In this document: positions 27,521 to 36,431 of the stretch, piece after piece | How positions within the stretch are numbered: position 1 is the first letter of the stretch | How the letters are laid out: every line of letters begins with the position of its first letter | DNA from: Pontibacter indicus | GTDB taxonomy: Bacteria; Bacteroidota; Bacteroidia; Cytophagales; Hymenobacteraceae | DNA length: 64,000 nucleotides | Assembly (NCBI RefSeq): GCF_900156345.1 | Contig: NZ_FTPP01000004.1 | Coordinates: forward strand, 62,001 to 126,000 | Direction: 5' to 3' | The notes under the pieces: model-generated | Told to the model about the DNA's origin: nothing | The model's database searches: none | Seen by the model: only the letters and a program-made list of their open reading frames with translations | Position numbers and translations under genes: made by a program

Positions 27521-28381
27521 CTAGTTAAGGGCCTGCTGTTCAGCTGCTGCTCTTGCCTTCTGGAAGAACAGCAGGTGATACTCCAGCGCATTGCCCCAGT
27601 AGGCCCAACTGTGGGCGCCTGGGCGCTCGATGTATTCATGCGGCACCTTTTCGTAAACGAGGCGGCGGTGCAGTTCGCGGTTGTCCTCTATCAGGAAGTC
27701 ATCCACCCCACAATCGATGATCAGGTGCACGCCGTTCTGCTTGAGTTGTGGCACCATGTGCACGATGGAGTTGGCCCGGTATACCTGCTCGTTTTCCGCT
27801 TTTGGTCCGAGTACGGCCTCTATGCTGGGCAGCAGGTTCTGGCGCTCTATACCCGACACATTGAGGGAACCGCTCATGCTACCGGCCGCCAGGTATAGCT
27901 CCGGATGACGAGCCGACAGGTATAGTGCTCCGTGCCCGCCCATGCTCAGGCCGGAGATAAAGCGGCCGCTGCGTTCAGGTATAGCCCTATACCTGCGCTC
28001 GATTTCCTGCCGCAATTCTTGCGTGATGAACGTTTCGTATTGGCTGTTTTGGTCAACAGGGCTGTCGTAGTACCAGCTGCCGTAGCCCCCGTCAGGCGTC
28101 ACGATGATGAGTTGGTACTTATCGGCCATAGTCTGGAGGAGGTCTTTCTGCGGCGGCACCTTGAGCCAGTTGCTGAAATTGCCGCTGTAGCCATGCAACA
28201 GGTATAGCACCGGGTAAGGGCCGTTCTTCTTCTTCTGGTACCCATCAGGCGTCACTACACCGGCCTTTAGTGTTTTCTGCATCGAAGGGCTCTGGATCAC
28301 CAGCGTGTCAACTTTGGCCTGGGCCGTCAGAAAGGTGACTGTCAGAAGAAGGGCAAAGGTATAGCGTAAGGGTTTCATCAT
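27521..28381 (-). CDS. secreted esterase, alpha/beta hydrolase (esterase D type)
   Basis: A 286-residue exported hydrolase of the putative esterase family (PF00756). After a signal peptide (MMKPLRYTFALLLTVTFLTAQA) come VLYLLHGYSGNFSNW, the nucleophile elbow SGLSMGGHGAL, the acid region DCGVDD and the catalytic histidine near the end in PGAHSWAYWG. The family acts on acyl esters such as feruloyl or formylglutathione esters; export from the cytoplasm argues for a polysaccharide or lipid ester here. Several AGGTATAG copies occur inside the gene, including an inverted pair near 27976-27994. Confidence 0.85.
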   Translation of the reverse strand: MMKPLRYTFALLLTVTFLTAQAKVDTLVIQSPSMQKTLKAGVVTPDGYQKKKNGPYPVLYLLHGYSGNFSNWLKVPPQKDLLQTMADKYQLIIVTPDGGYGSWYYDSPVDQNSQYETFITQELRQEIERRYRAIPERSGRFISGLSMGGHGALYLSARHPELYLAAGSMSGSLNVSGIERQNLLPSIEAVLGPKAENEQVYRANSIVHMVPQLKQNGVHLIIDCGVDDFLIEDNRELHRRLVYEKVPHEYIERPGAHSWAYWGNALEYHLLFFQKARAAAEQQALN

Positions 28382-28524
28382 GTTGATCGGGTCGCTTGAG
28401 TCTGCAAAATAGGCATTTGGGAGCGAAAAGCTCAAGTATACGCTCTTTTTCCTGCACACTTACCCGGGCTAGGTATACCTGCTTTGATCGTGCGTATGTA
28501 CGGGAGGAACCAACAAGTAACACA

Positions 28525-28890
28525 ATGCTCGAAATATTACCTGAAACCCACGGTAACGTACTGGCGGTGCGGGTGCGCGACAAGCTCACTATACCTGACT
28601 TCGACCAGTATCGCAACCTGGTGCGCGACCTGATGGGCAAGCACAAGGAAACGCACATCTATTACGAAATGGTGGACGTGGATTGGATACAGCCAGTGGC
28701 GGCGATCGAGAATGGCCTGTTCGACATCATCCACGGGCTCGACTACGGCCGGGTGGCGATGGTGGGAGAGAAGAAGTGGTAGGAGTGGGCAGCCGGACTG
28801 ATCAGCCCCGTAAAGAAACACGGCGTCCGCTACTTTGACCTTGCCGATAAAGAAAAGGCGATGCGCTATGTGCTGAAGGGAGAGGAGTAG
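28525..28890 (+). pseudogene. SpoIIAA-like (STAS fold) protein interrupted by in-frame TAG
   Basis: Reading from the ATG at 28525, the first 85 codons give a SpoIIAA-like protein (PF11964; MLEILPETHGNVLAVRVRDK onward) that stops at TAG, 28780-28782. The same frame continues cleanly after that codon with EWAAGLISPVKKHGVRYFDL and ends at a normal TAG at 28888-28890. The full 121-codon length is the normal family size. Family members have a sense codon, usually acidic or lysine, after the KKW motif, so a single GAG- or AAG-to-TAG change is the simplest explanation. It may be a recent pseudogene, a sequencing error or a suppressed stop. The role of this family is not well defined. Confidence 0.75.
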
Positions 28891-28910
28891 GTAGAACCAA
28901 TAAACCGTAT

Positions 28911-29801
28911 CTAGATCATGCCCGGGCAATATCTGTCCCAGTATTTCAAAAGCTTCTTGTCGGCATCTAACCTGAAGCCCTCACACTTCCCAGGAGTAGG
29001 GGTAAACTCCCCAAACACAGCTCCTTTGTCAGTTGCATAAAAGTCAATTCTAACAAAAATTTGATAGGCTTTGCTTAATTTTTTTGCGAATCCAATCATC
29101 TCTGCCAGACAAAGAGGCGGTTCCTGGGTAGAAGCTTCGTTGTAGTACGCTGAAAGTGTGTCTACTCTATTCCAATGCTCATCATAACAGCTCGACAGAC
29201 CTGATTTAGGGCTCATGCGATTAATGACATCAATGACTGCCAACTCACCGTTGAAAAGAGAGATTTTATAGTCATTAGGTATTTTATACTCTCCACTTTC
29301 ACTTTTGACAAATTCCTCGAAAAGAAACTCCTGATGGGGGTTTTCTGATAATGCCTGATACAGTTGCTCTTTGATTTCTTCTACGGAGTAGAAGTTCTTA
29401 TTCATCAGGTTAAACGTGTTGTTCATCAAAAAAACCATGTTGCAAGAGTGTCCTATCGTGGGTCTGATCACGTACTGCTGCGGAAGCTTTTTGAAATCAA
29501 GATCATCTATATTTCGGCCCTTCCAATAGAGTGCAGGTACTCGGCATCCATGCATTTCTGCAAACAGGCGCGCATTATACTTGTTGCTCAATTTTCGTTG
29601 CCAATACTTCACGCTCTGCAATTGCTCTAAAGAGTCATTCTTATCGATATAGCTGTTGCGTATAAGTTCTGCATCCGCGGATTTCCAGAAGGTGCTGTGT
29701 CTATGTTTTATACGTTTAGCAAATTCTCCAATTTGTGGTTTGGGTTCACCTGTAAAAGCATGAAGGGTAGAGCGTACCCCCTTTTTCAAGAGTTGAAGCA
29801 T
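28911..29801 (-). CDS. TupA-like ATP-grasp protein
   Basis: A 296-residue protein resembling the TupA-like ATP-grasp family (PF14305). Visible elements are QQYVIRPTIGHSCNMVFLM (nucleotide binding), FLFEEFV, DYKISLFNGELAVIDVINR, and FVRIDFYATDKGAVFGEFTPTPG, which would hold the metal-binding acidic residues. Related proteins make amide or peptide-like bonds on cell-surface polymers such as teichuronopeptide. The gene and the 310 bp upstream are clearly more AT-rich than the neighbours and use more AT-ending codons, which suggests horizontal acquisition. No other polysaccharide gene adjoins it. Confidence 0.72.
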   Translation of the reverse strand: MLQLLKKGVRSTLHAFTGEPKPQIGEFAKRIKHRHSTFWKSADAELIRNSYIDKNDSLEQLQSVKYWQRKLSNKYNARLFAEMHGCRVPALYWKGRNIDDLDFKKLPQQYVIRPTIGHSCNMVFLMNNTFNLMNKNFYSVEEIKEQLYQALSENPHQEFLFEEFVKSESGEYKIPNDYKISLFNGELAVIDVINRMSPKSGLSSCYDEHWNRVDTLSAYYNEASTQEPPLCLAEMIGFAKKLSKAYQIFVRIDFYATDKGAVFGEFTPTPGKCEGFRLDADKKLLKYWDRYCPGMI

Positions 29802-30111
29802 TAGTACTTATTTTATGACGATGAAAAAGCCTAGATAGAAACAATTAACGTATTGAATGAATTGAATGTTTTAATATTGCTTGGAAAACTTACATTTTAT
29901 TTATATTCTAGCTAATATTAATTTTAACATTAATGTTTGTTTTTTAGAACAAGGCTTATTTTTTTATGACTTTTTAAGTTGTAGCCAATAAATAGGTCAT
30001 AATTTGTACTTCAGAAAGGGAAGTATTTAGAGTGGTTTTTGTTATAAATTATCAGTTATGGCAAAAATATTAGGTATAGGTAAGGCAACCTGACTTATAC
30101 GAAAATGTTTG
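29802..30111. other. AT-rich intergenic stretch
   Basis: About 310 bp with long A/T runs and no convincing reading frame. It probably contains the promoter of the ATP-grasp gene on its left; no exact -33/-7 pair was found. One AGGTATAGG copy lies near 30071-30079. Its composition matches the ATP-grasp gene rather than the surrounding chromosome. Confidence 0.5.
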
Positions 30112-30546
30112 TCACAATTCCATGATGTCCTCATCCCACAGTTCCGGCTTTTTTTGGATGAAGTCTTCCATCATCTCGATGCATTCGGGCAGGTTCAGGT
30201 CCACCACTTCCACACCATGAGATTCCATAAACTCGCGGGCTCCACTGAAGGTCTTTGACTCGCCCACGATCACTTTCGGGATCTTGAACTGCACGATGGT
30301 ACCGGCGCACATGTAGCAGGGCATCAGGGTAGAGTAAATCATGGTGTTGCGGTATGAGCCGATGCGGCCGGCGTTGTTGAGGCAATCCATCTCGCCGTGC
30401 AGGATCGGGTTGTTTTCCTGCACCCGTTTGTTGTGCCCGGTTGCTATTACTTTGCCATCTTTCACGAGCACCGAGCCGATCGGTATACCGCCTTCGCTAC
30501 GGCCTTTCTTCGCCTCGTCAATCGCCAGTTGCATGAATTTATCCAT
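30112..30546 (-). CDS. cytosine deaminase-like nucleoside deaminase
   Basis: A 144-residue zinc deaminase. The active-site HGE is in NPILHGEMDCLNNAGR and the two zinc cysteines in TLMPCYMCAGTIVQF. The C-terminal half (IPKVIVGESKTFSGAREFMESHGVEVV, ending in LWDEDIMEL) resembles the small fungal cytosine deaminase Fcy1 more than tRNA adenosine deaminase or guanine deaminase. It would convert cytosine to uracil in the cytoplasm for pyrimidine salvage; a guanine-deaminase-like activity cannot be excluded. It lies 28 bp downstream of a small membrane protein gene. Confidence 0.82.
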   Translation of the reverse strand: MDKFMQLAIDEAKKGRSEGGIPIGSVLVKDGKVIATGHNKRVQENNPILHGEMDCLNNAGRIGSYRNTMIYSTLMPCYMCAGTIVQFKIPKVIVGESKTFSGAREFMESHGVEVVDLNLPECIEMMEDFIQKKPELWDEDIMEL

Positions 30547-30574
30547 AGGTATAGGGTTTTGTATGTGAACCAGG

Positions 30575-30691
30575 TTATACGTGTGTCATGGCAAAATAAT
30601 ACGCGATAATCATCGCTAGCATGCCCATCGCCAACAGACCGATGCCAACGTTCTTCAATTCAGTAGGAGACAAGGTGCTTTTACTGCTCAT
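30575..30691 (-). CDS. 38-residue single-span membrane protein
   Basis: A short frame reading MSSKSTLSPTELKNVGIG, followed by one hydrophobic helix of L, A, M and I and a YYFAMTHV tail. A polar N-terminus plus one helix is typical of small Bacteroidota membrane proteins that are usually left unannotated. It precedes the deaminase gene by 28 bp on the same strand and may be co-transcribed with it. Function unknown. Confidence 0.55.
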   Translation of the reverse strand: MSSKSTLSPTELKNVGIGLLAMGMLAMIIAYYFAMTHV

Positions 30692-30775
30692 TATTAGGTA
30701 TGGATTGTTGTGCAGTTCAATATAACTATACTTTTACTATATAGGAGAATCAAGATTGAGAATTTGGAAAAAACA

Positions 30776-30805
30776 AAAAGGCCTCCCCATGCGGGAAGGC
30801 CTTTT
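30776..30805 (-). terminator. terminator after clpB
   Basis: A GC-rich stem (AAAAGGCC/GGCCTTTT with an imperfect inner part) followed by T5 and further T runs on the minus strand, about 40 bp past the clpB stop. Confidence 0.85.
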
Positions 30806-30842
30806 GCCAACTAAACTTTACTTTCAATACACAATCAATTCA

Positions 30843-33458
30843 TTACTCTGTGGGTAGCTCGATGTCCACGTTATTGAAACGAATCTTTCCGTGGTCTAGT
30901 ACCGCCTCCACAACAGAATCTTTATTTATCGTGCCGGCCAATATTTCCTTGGACAGCTCGTTGAGCACCTGGCGCTGCAGCACACGCTTCAGCGGACGGG
31001 CACCGAACTGCGGATCGTAGCCCTGCTCGCCCAGGTAATCCAGCACCTCGTGGGTCGCGATCAGGCGTATACCGGCTTCGTCCAAACGATCCTGGATGTG
31101 GCCGAACTGGATCTGCACGATCTTGCGGATATCGCCGCGGCTCAGCGGACGGAACATCACCAACTCGTCGATGCGGTTAAGGAACTCTGGCCTCACCGAC
31201 TTTTTAAGCAGCTCGAACACTTCGTCCTTGGTACGCTCGATCACCTCGTCGTGGTTGAACTCGTCCATCGTTTCAAAGTTTGACTGGATGATGTGCGAAC
31301 CGATGTTGGAGGTCATGATGATGATCGTGTTCTTGAAGTTCACCACACGACCTTTGCTGTCGGTCAGACGGCCATCGTCGAGTACCTGCAGCAGGATGTT
31401 GAACACATCCGGGTGCGCTTTCTCGATCTCATCCAGCAGCACTACCGAGTACGGCTTGCGTCGCACAGCCTCGGTCAGCTGACCACCTTCATCGTAGCCA
31501 ATGTAGCCCGGAGGCGCACCGATCATGCGGCTCACGGCATGGCGTTCCTGGTACTCACTCATGTCGATGCGCACCATCGCGTTCTCGTCGTTGAAGAGGT
31601 AGTCGGCCAGAGCCTTGGCCAGCTCGGTTTTACCCACACCGGTCGTACCCAGGAAGATGAACGAACCAATCGGACGTTTCGGGTCCTGCATACCGGCCCG
31701 GCTTCGGCGCACGGCATCAGAGATAGCCTCAATCGCCTCTTCTTGTCCAGCCACACGGCGGCCCAGTTCCTGCTCTAAGTGCAGGAGCTTCTCGCGGTCG
31801 CTCTGCAGCATCTTGCTGACAGGTATACCGGTCCACTTGGCCACTACCTCAGCAATGTCTTCGGAGTTCACTTCCTCTTTCAGCATCGGGTTCTCGCCCT
31901 GCATTTGGTGTACCTGCTCCTGCAGTTCCTTCAACTTGGCCTCCGCTTCCTGAATTTTTCCATAGCGCAGCTCAGCTACACGACCATAGTCACCGCTGCG
32001 TTCGGCCTGCTCGGCTTCCAGCTTGTAGTTCTCAATGTTCTCTTTCTCTTTCTGGATGCCTTCGATGATCTGCTTTTCGTTCTGCCACTTGGCTTTCAGG
32101 TCATCGCGCTTGCCGCTCAGATCCGCAATCTCTTTGGAGAGCACCGCCTCTTTGTCTTTATCATTCTCACGGCGGATCGCCTCGCGCTCGATCTCGAGCT
32201 GCATGATGCGGCGCTGAATCTCGTCAAGTTCCACGGGCAGCGAGTCGATCTCGATGCGTAGTTTCGCCGCCGCCTCGTCCATCAGGTCAATGGCCTTGTC
32301 GGGTAGGAAGCGGTCGGAGATGTAACGGTTCGAAAGCTCCACCGCCGCGATGATCGCATCGTCTTTGATACGCACCCCATGGTGCACTTCGTACTTGTCT
32401 TTGATACCGCGTAGGATCGAGATGGCGTCCTGCACGCTTGGCTCGTCTACCATCACCGCCTGGAAACGACGCTCCAAAGCTTTGTCCTTCTCGATATACT
32501 TCTGGTATTCTTTCAGCGTAGTCGCACCGATGGCATGCAACTCGCCACGGGCCAGCGCTGGCTTGAGCAGGTTGGCGGCGTCCATGGCGCTCTCGCCCCC
32601 CGCACCGGCACCGATCAAGGTATGGATCTCGTCGATGAAGAGTACAATCTCTCCCTCGGCATCCACCACTTCCTTGATCACGGCTTTCAGACGTTCCTCA
32701 AACTCACCCTTATACTTAGCGCCTGCCACGAGCAGACCCATGTCGAGGCTCATGAGCGTCTTGTTCTTCAGGTTTTCCGGCACGTCGCCACTTACAATGC
32801 GCTGCGCCAAACCTTCCACAATGGCAGTCTTACCCACACCGGGCTCGCCCAGCAGCACAGGGTTGTTTTTGGTGCGACGGCTCAGGATCTGCAGCACGCG
32901 GCGAATCTCTTCGTCGCGGCCGATCACCGGATCGATCTTGCCGTTGCGGGCCATCTCGTTCAGGTCGCGGGCATAGCGCTTGAGCGAGTTATACTTCGCT
33001 TCGGCGTTCTGGTCCGTTACCTTTGCGTCACCACGCAGTTCTTTGATAGCTTTTTTAAGGTCTTTTTCATTGAAGCCCACATCCTTCATAATGCCGGCTA
33101 CCTTGTCGCGACCCGCCAATATACCTAGCAGCATGTGCTCGATGGCTACGTACTCGTCTCCGAATTCTTTCAGGTAGGAAGTAGCTTTCTGCAAAGCTGC
33201 CGCTGCATCGTTCGCCAGGTATGGACTGCCGCCACTTACCTTCGGGTAAGCCGCCACGGTTTCGTCCAGCTTGGTGTGCAGGATGTTGCCGTTGATGTTT
33301 AGTTTTTTCAGTAGAAAACTGGTGACGTTCTCGTCTGTCTCCAGTATCGCTTTTAAAATGTGCCCGGTTTCAATCGCCTGCTGCTGAAAGCCGCCCGCGA
33401 TCTCAGTGGCCTTTTGGATGGCCTCCTGGGCTTTGATGGTATAGTTATTAAAATTCAT
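30843..33458 (-). CDS. clpB: ATP-dependent chaperone ClpB
   Basis: A full-length 871-residue disaggregase that rescues aggregated proteins with DnaK. Domains in order: N-terminal Clp_N repeats (about 1-150), first AAA+ module with Walker [16 protein letters not shown] and Walker [15 protein letters not shown], the long coiled-coil middle domain (about 400-530), second AAA+ module with Walker [16 protein letters not shown] and Walker [15 protein letters not shown], and the C-terminal D2-small domain. All key residues are present. The upstream 380 bp contains an inverted repeat GTCAT-T-ATGAC and a second ATTATGACAGG half-site, candidates for heat-shock control. Confidence 0.98.
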   Translation of the reverse strand: MNFNNYTIKAQEAIQKATEIAGGFQQQAIETGHILKAILETDENVTSFLLKKLNINGNILHTKLDETVAAYPKVSGGSPYLANDAAAALQKATSYLKEFGDEYVAIEHMLLGILAGRDKVAGIMKDVGFNEKDLKKAIKELRGDAKVTDQNAEAKYNSLKRYARDLNEMARNGKIDPVIGRDEEIRRVLQILSRRTKNNPVLLGEPGVGKTAIVEGLAQRIVSGDVPENLKNKTLMSLDMGLLVAGAKYKGEFEERLKAVIKEVVDAEGEIVLFIDEIHTLIGAGAGGESAMDAANLLKPALARGELHAIGATTLKEYQKYIEKDKALERRFQAVMVDEPSVQDAISILRGIKDKYEVHHGVRIKDDAIIAAVELSNRYISDRFLPDKAIDLMDEAAAKLRIEIDSLPVELDEIQRRIMQLEIEREAIRRENDKDKEAVLSKEIADLSGKRDDLKAKWQNEKQIIEGIQKEKENIENYKLEAEQAERSGDYGRVAELRYGKIQEAEAKLKELQEQVHQMQGENPMLKEEVNSEDIAEVVAKWTGIPVSKMLQSDREKLLHLEQELGRRVAGQEEAIEAISDAVRRSRAGMQDPKRPIGSFIFLGTTGVGKTELAKALADYLFNDENAMVRIDMSEYQERHAVSRMIGAPPGYIGYDEGGQLTEAVRRKPYSVVLLDEIEKAHPDVFNILLQVLDDGRLTDSKGRVVNFKNTIIIMTSNIGSHIIQSNFETMDEFNHDEVIERTKDEVFELLKKSVRPEFLNRIDELVMFRPLSRGDIRKIVQIQFGHIQDRLDEAGIRLIATHEVLDYLGEQGYDPQFGARPLKRVLQRQVLNELSKEILAGTINKDSVVEAVLDHGKIRFNNVDIELPTE

Positions 33459-33585
33459 ATCGCTGTACTGTTTTCCCCTTGGTTTAAGTTCTACGAGGTT
33501 GTTAGCAAAGGGTACACCACTGGTGCTTAAGGTAGATTTTTCTGTAATTATGACAGGCTTTAAATTCCTTTTTTGCCGAAATTAG

Positions 33586-33596
33586 GTCATTATGAC
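33586..33596. promoter_or_regulatory. inverted repeat upstream of clpB
   Basis: GTCAT-T-ATGAC is a perfect 11-bp palindrome about 130 bp upstream of clpB. The flanking ATTATGACAGG is repeated about 45 bp closer to the gene (around 33547-33557). Paired half-sites before a chaperone gene suggest a stress regulator site; the cognate protein is unknown. The rest of the gap (33597-33748) holds a long-range CTCGCCA/TGGCGAG pairing but no gene. Confidence 0.4.
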
Positions 33597-33748
33597 AGGT
33601 AAAAGTCTCGCCAGATTAGTAGATTATGCCTCCATAACAGACTATGTTTTCTGCTTAACCGGAACTGTCTTGGCGAGGGCTTATTTTTGAGTTATCCTGG
33701 TCGGCTACATTGCTTTTAGTTCCACTGATTCCTTCTTCAGGAATAAAT

Positions 33749-33777
33749 AAGCCCCGAGAACATTGCTCCCGGGGCTT
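33749..33777 (-). terminator. terminator after YceI-like gene
   Basis: An 8-bp stem (AAGCCCCG/CGGGGCTT) with a 13-nt loop, about 60 bp past the stop of the gene at 33839-34441. AT-rich sequence follows on both sides. Confidence 0.7.
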
Positions 33778-33838
33778 TTCTGTTAAGGCTACTGCAGTAC
33801 TAATTCAATCTTTTAAAATGCTGCAGCCATTTGTTCTA

Positions 33839-34441
33839 CTATTTCTTATACCTGGCGATCGCTTCATTTAAAGCTCTGGCCTGTTCTACTACCTGCAGTT
33901 CCACCGTTACCTGAAGCTCGTCCTCCACTTTAAACAAGCCTCCCATTTTCTTGGGAGTGGCTAGGCCCAACTCGGAGAAGTTCAGGCAGATGTTGCCTTT
34001 CAGGTTCGTAACGCCCTTGCCCGGGTAGGCAGTAAAGATCACGTCGCGGAGCGGAATGTTGCGGCCTGACACGATCAGGTTCAGATTGCCTGTGTAGCTT
34101 TTGCCATCTTGCTTCAGGCAAACGACTTCAATCTTAGTGTAAGGGTGCTGGCTAGCATTCAGCGCTTTCGCAAAATCCTTGTTCAGGAACACGTTGCCGC
34201 AGTTAAACTCCTTGACAGGTATAGCCAGTCTGAGCCTGTCGCTCTGGGGAATCTGCCGGTTAAGTACCAAAGTATCTTTCTGGGTGCTGCTGGTGTAGGC
34301 GCAGTTGATGTTGCCCAGCGAGGTGCCTGCTGCTACGGACACTCTGTTGCCCGTGATTACAACAAAGGCCTCTTTTTTGGTGGGCAGCATCGTTGCGCTC
34401 AGCATCGAGGCAGCAATCAGAAAGATACTTACAGGTAACAT
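33839..34441 (-). CDS. YceI-like secreted protein (divergent)
   Basis: A 200-residue exported protein with an N-terminal signal peptide (MLPVSIFLIAASMLSATM) and a mature part resembling the YceI lipocalin-like barrel: LRLAIPVKEFNCGNVFLNKDFAKALNAS, then SYTGNLNLIVSGRNIPL and a C-terminal VEDELQVTVELQV strand. YceI proteins bind polyisoprenoid-type lipids in the periplasm. It is the third gene of a three-gene unit (YceI, porin, YceI-like), starting 11 bp after the porin gene. Conservation is weaker than in the first YceI protein, but the fold call is reasonable. Confidence 0.7.
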   Translation of the reverse strand: MLPVSIFLIAASMLSATMLPTKKEAFVVITGNRVSVAAGTSLGNINCAYTSSTQKDTLVLNRQIPQSDRLRLAIPVKEFNCGNVFLNKDFAKALNASQHPYTKIEVVCLKQDGKSYTGNLNLIVSGRNIPLRDVIFTAYPGKGVTNLKGNICLNFSELGLATPKKMGGLFKVEDELQVTVELQVVEQARALNEAIARYKK

Positions 34442-34452
34442 GGTAGTAGGTG

Positions 34453-35808
34453 TTAGAAAGATATGGCGCCTTCGATCATGAAGCCATTGAACTCACCGCC
34501 GTGACGGATGTCTGTCGGAGCAAAGCCTTTGTACTGTTGTTTCACATACTCGGCTTTAGCCAGGATGTTTTTGGTTACGAACCAGCCACCGCCCAGCTGT
34601 ACCCTGTTCAGGTTCACGCTGTTGTTCTGCACATCCGGAGTAGCGGCCATCGGTGCCAGGCGTCCTTCCACTACGTTGTAGCGTCCTGCTACGTACAGGT
34701 TCTCGTTGCTGCCGAAGCGGTATACCAGGTCGGTGCCCAGCTGTCTCCAGGTGCGGTCTGTCGGTTCGTCGTTCGCGCCCAGTCTGCCTTTGCCTTTCGC
34801 CTGTTCAAAGTTTCCGAAGAACTCCAGACCGCGGAACTTCACAAAGGGGTTCACTACGAAGGCCGTGATGCTGTTGGTAAGGCCCGGGTTGATGTGACCA
34901 GAAGTGAAGTGAGTGGCTGTGGTAACAGCTGCACCGCTTGCCACTTTAGCAGGGTCCATCACCAGGAAGTAGCGTGAGCCGGCACGATCGCCGCCATACA
35001 GGGTGTTTCGAACAGAGCCGGCAGTGGTGTACATAGAGCCGGTCAGGCGTACGCGCAGGTCTTCGTTCAGTTGGTTGTCGTAGCCCAGCTTACCGATGTA
35101 AGAGGGCTTGCGCTGTCCAGGGCTCTGAATACCGCCCTGAATCTCACCGCCTGTCACAGAGCCTGCTGCCAGGAAACCTTTGTACTGGTAGATTACCTCA
35201 GCACCGATCTCGGTTGTGAAGGCATCCATGATGTAGTTGCCTACAAAGGGGTTCTGCAAGGTGTGAGCGTTATCCGATCTGCGGTAGTGCGCATCGCCGT
35301 AGTTTATTTCCATGTGACCCACTTTTACAGTGATGTTCTCCATGAGCTTATTCACCAGCGGGCTGTTCAGGAACTCCGCCTTGTCTATCTGGATGAAGCC
35401 ACCTTTTACCCAGGCTTCCGGGTGGTGTCTGGATGACAGGTAAGTGATCAGGTTGAGGCGAACACCGTCGGCCAGCGCCACGTCCAGGTTCAGGTTGGCC
35501 GCTGCCAGGTTAAAGCCGTTTTCGATCGGCATCAGCTGGTTCAGGTTTACTTCGCTGTTGCCTTGCTGCTGCATCAGCGCCGTGGCCGAGTTCTTGTGCT
35601 TCAGGCCCTGGAACTGCTGCGCGAAGCCGCCGCCCAGTCTTACTTTAATGCCGTCGAAGCCAATCGTGTCCTGCTTCGGTGTCTCGAAGGTGTTTAGTCC
35701 CCTTTTATCGTAAGGGCGGGCGTATGGCAGATCCGATAAGGTAATCTGCGCAAAGGCGCTCATGCTAATGCCAAGCAACAGGCCCAGTGAAAGTGTAATC
35801 TTTTTCAT
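34453..35808 (-). CDS. outer-membrane beta-barrel porin-like protein
   Basis: A 451-residue protein with a clear signal peptide (MKKITLSLGLLLGISMSAFA) and many alternating amphipathic strands. It ends in a C-terminal phenylalanine (MIEGAISF), as outer-membrane barrels do. It looks like a phosphate-selective-porin-type (OprP/O-like) or alginate-porin-like barrel, but the substrate cannot be read from the sequence. It lies between two YceI-type genes, 11 and 23 bp from its neighbours on the same strand, so the three proteins probably act together. Confidence 0.72.
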   Translation of the reverse strand: MKKITLSLGLLLGISMSAFAQITLSDLPYARPYDKRGLNTFETPKQDTIGFDGIKVRLGGGFAQQFQGLKHKNSATALMQQQGNSEVNLNQLMPIENGFNLAAANLNLDVALADGVRLNLITYLSSRHHPEAWVKGGFIQIDKAEFLNSPLVNKLMENITVKVGHMEINYGDAHYRRSDNAHTLQNPFVGNYIMDAFTTEIGAEVIYQYKGFLAAGSVTGGEIQGGIQSPGQRKPSYIGKLGYDNQLNEDLRVRLTGSMYTTAGSVRNTLYGGDRAGSRYFLVMDPAKVASGAAVTTATHFTSGHINPGLTNSITAFVVNPFVKFRGLEFFGNFEQAKGKGRLGANDEPTDRTWRQLGTDLVYRFGSNENLYVAGRYNVVEGRLAPMAATPDVQNNSVNLNRVQLGGGWFVTKNILAKAEYVKQQYKGFAPTDIRHGGEFNGFMIEGAISF

Positions 35809-35831
35809 GATGTTGAGTATTTAAAAGTTCT

Positions 35832-36431
35832 TTAGTTTTTTGAATAAGAGGTAACAGGCTGGAAGTTTGCCTTGAAGATTAGCTTCAGGTCGTTTCCAGT
35901 CTTAACACTGCCTAAAAGTGCGGTTGGTGGTTTAATGTTGAAGTCTGTGAATTTGATGTTGGCCTCGCCTGTCATCTGTACCGTGCCGGTTTTAGCACTT
36001 GTCTCCACGTTGAAGGTGACAGGCTTGGTGGTGCCGGCGATGGTCAGGTTGCCGGTAGCCTGGGCGCGGTTGTTGTCCAGGGTGCGGTAGGAGGTCAGGG
36101 TAAAAACGATGTCGGGGAACTTGGCAGCCTTAAGCGACACGTAAGCGATCTCGTCCATCTTGCCTGTGCCGCTCTTGATAGACTGAGTCTTCATGGTCAC
36201 GGAAGCGGACTTCACGTTTTTAAGCGTGCCGCCATCCAGTATCATTTCGGCTGTACCCTGGGCCTGCGCGGACGTCATTTCCCAGTCGTGTATGGTGGAA
36301 GTGCCCTTTACTTTAAGCTCGGGTTTGCCAGCCAGTTTGTACTGGTCCTGGGCGAATAGCGTGTTGCCTAGGCTTAGTCCTAAAAGCAGGCTAAAAACGC
36401 TTAGCAGTTTTATGGGGTTCAGGCTTTTCAT
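35832..36431 (-). CDS. YceI family periplasmic protein
   Basis: A 199-residue exported lipocalin-like protein (PF04264) with a signal peptide ending near LFAQDQ. Family motifs are VKGTSTIHDWEM, KSGTGKMDEIAYVSLKAAKFPDIVF and ATGNLTIAGTTKPVTFNV. Members bind long-chain amphiphiles such as polyisoprenoid quinone precursors. It is the first gene of the YceI-porin-YceI unit. I use the ATG at 36431, which gives a good signal peptide. A TAGTTTTG -7-like box (36477-36484) lies just upstream without a -33 box at the right distance. Confidence 0.9.
   Translation of the reverse strand: MKSLNPIKLLSVFSLLLGLSLGNTLFAQDQYKLAGKPELKVKGTSTIHDWEMTSAQAQGTAEMILDGGTLKNVKSASVTMKTQSIKSGTGKMDEIAYVSLKAAKFPDIVFTLTSYRTLDNNRAQATGNLTIAGTTKPVTFNVETSAKTGTVQMTGEANIKFTDFNIKPPTALLGSVKTGNDLKLIFKANFQPVTSYSKN

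Noticed and set aside
29802..30111. A short gene in the AT-rich gap
   Set aside because: No frame with a start and more than about 30 codons shows protein-like composition.
33606..33676. Long-range CTCGCCA/TGGCGAG pairing as a noncoding RNA
   Set aside because: Only one weak stem with a loop of over 50 nt and no promoter or terminator of its own; not enough to call.
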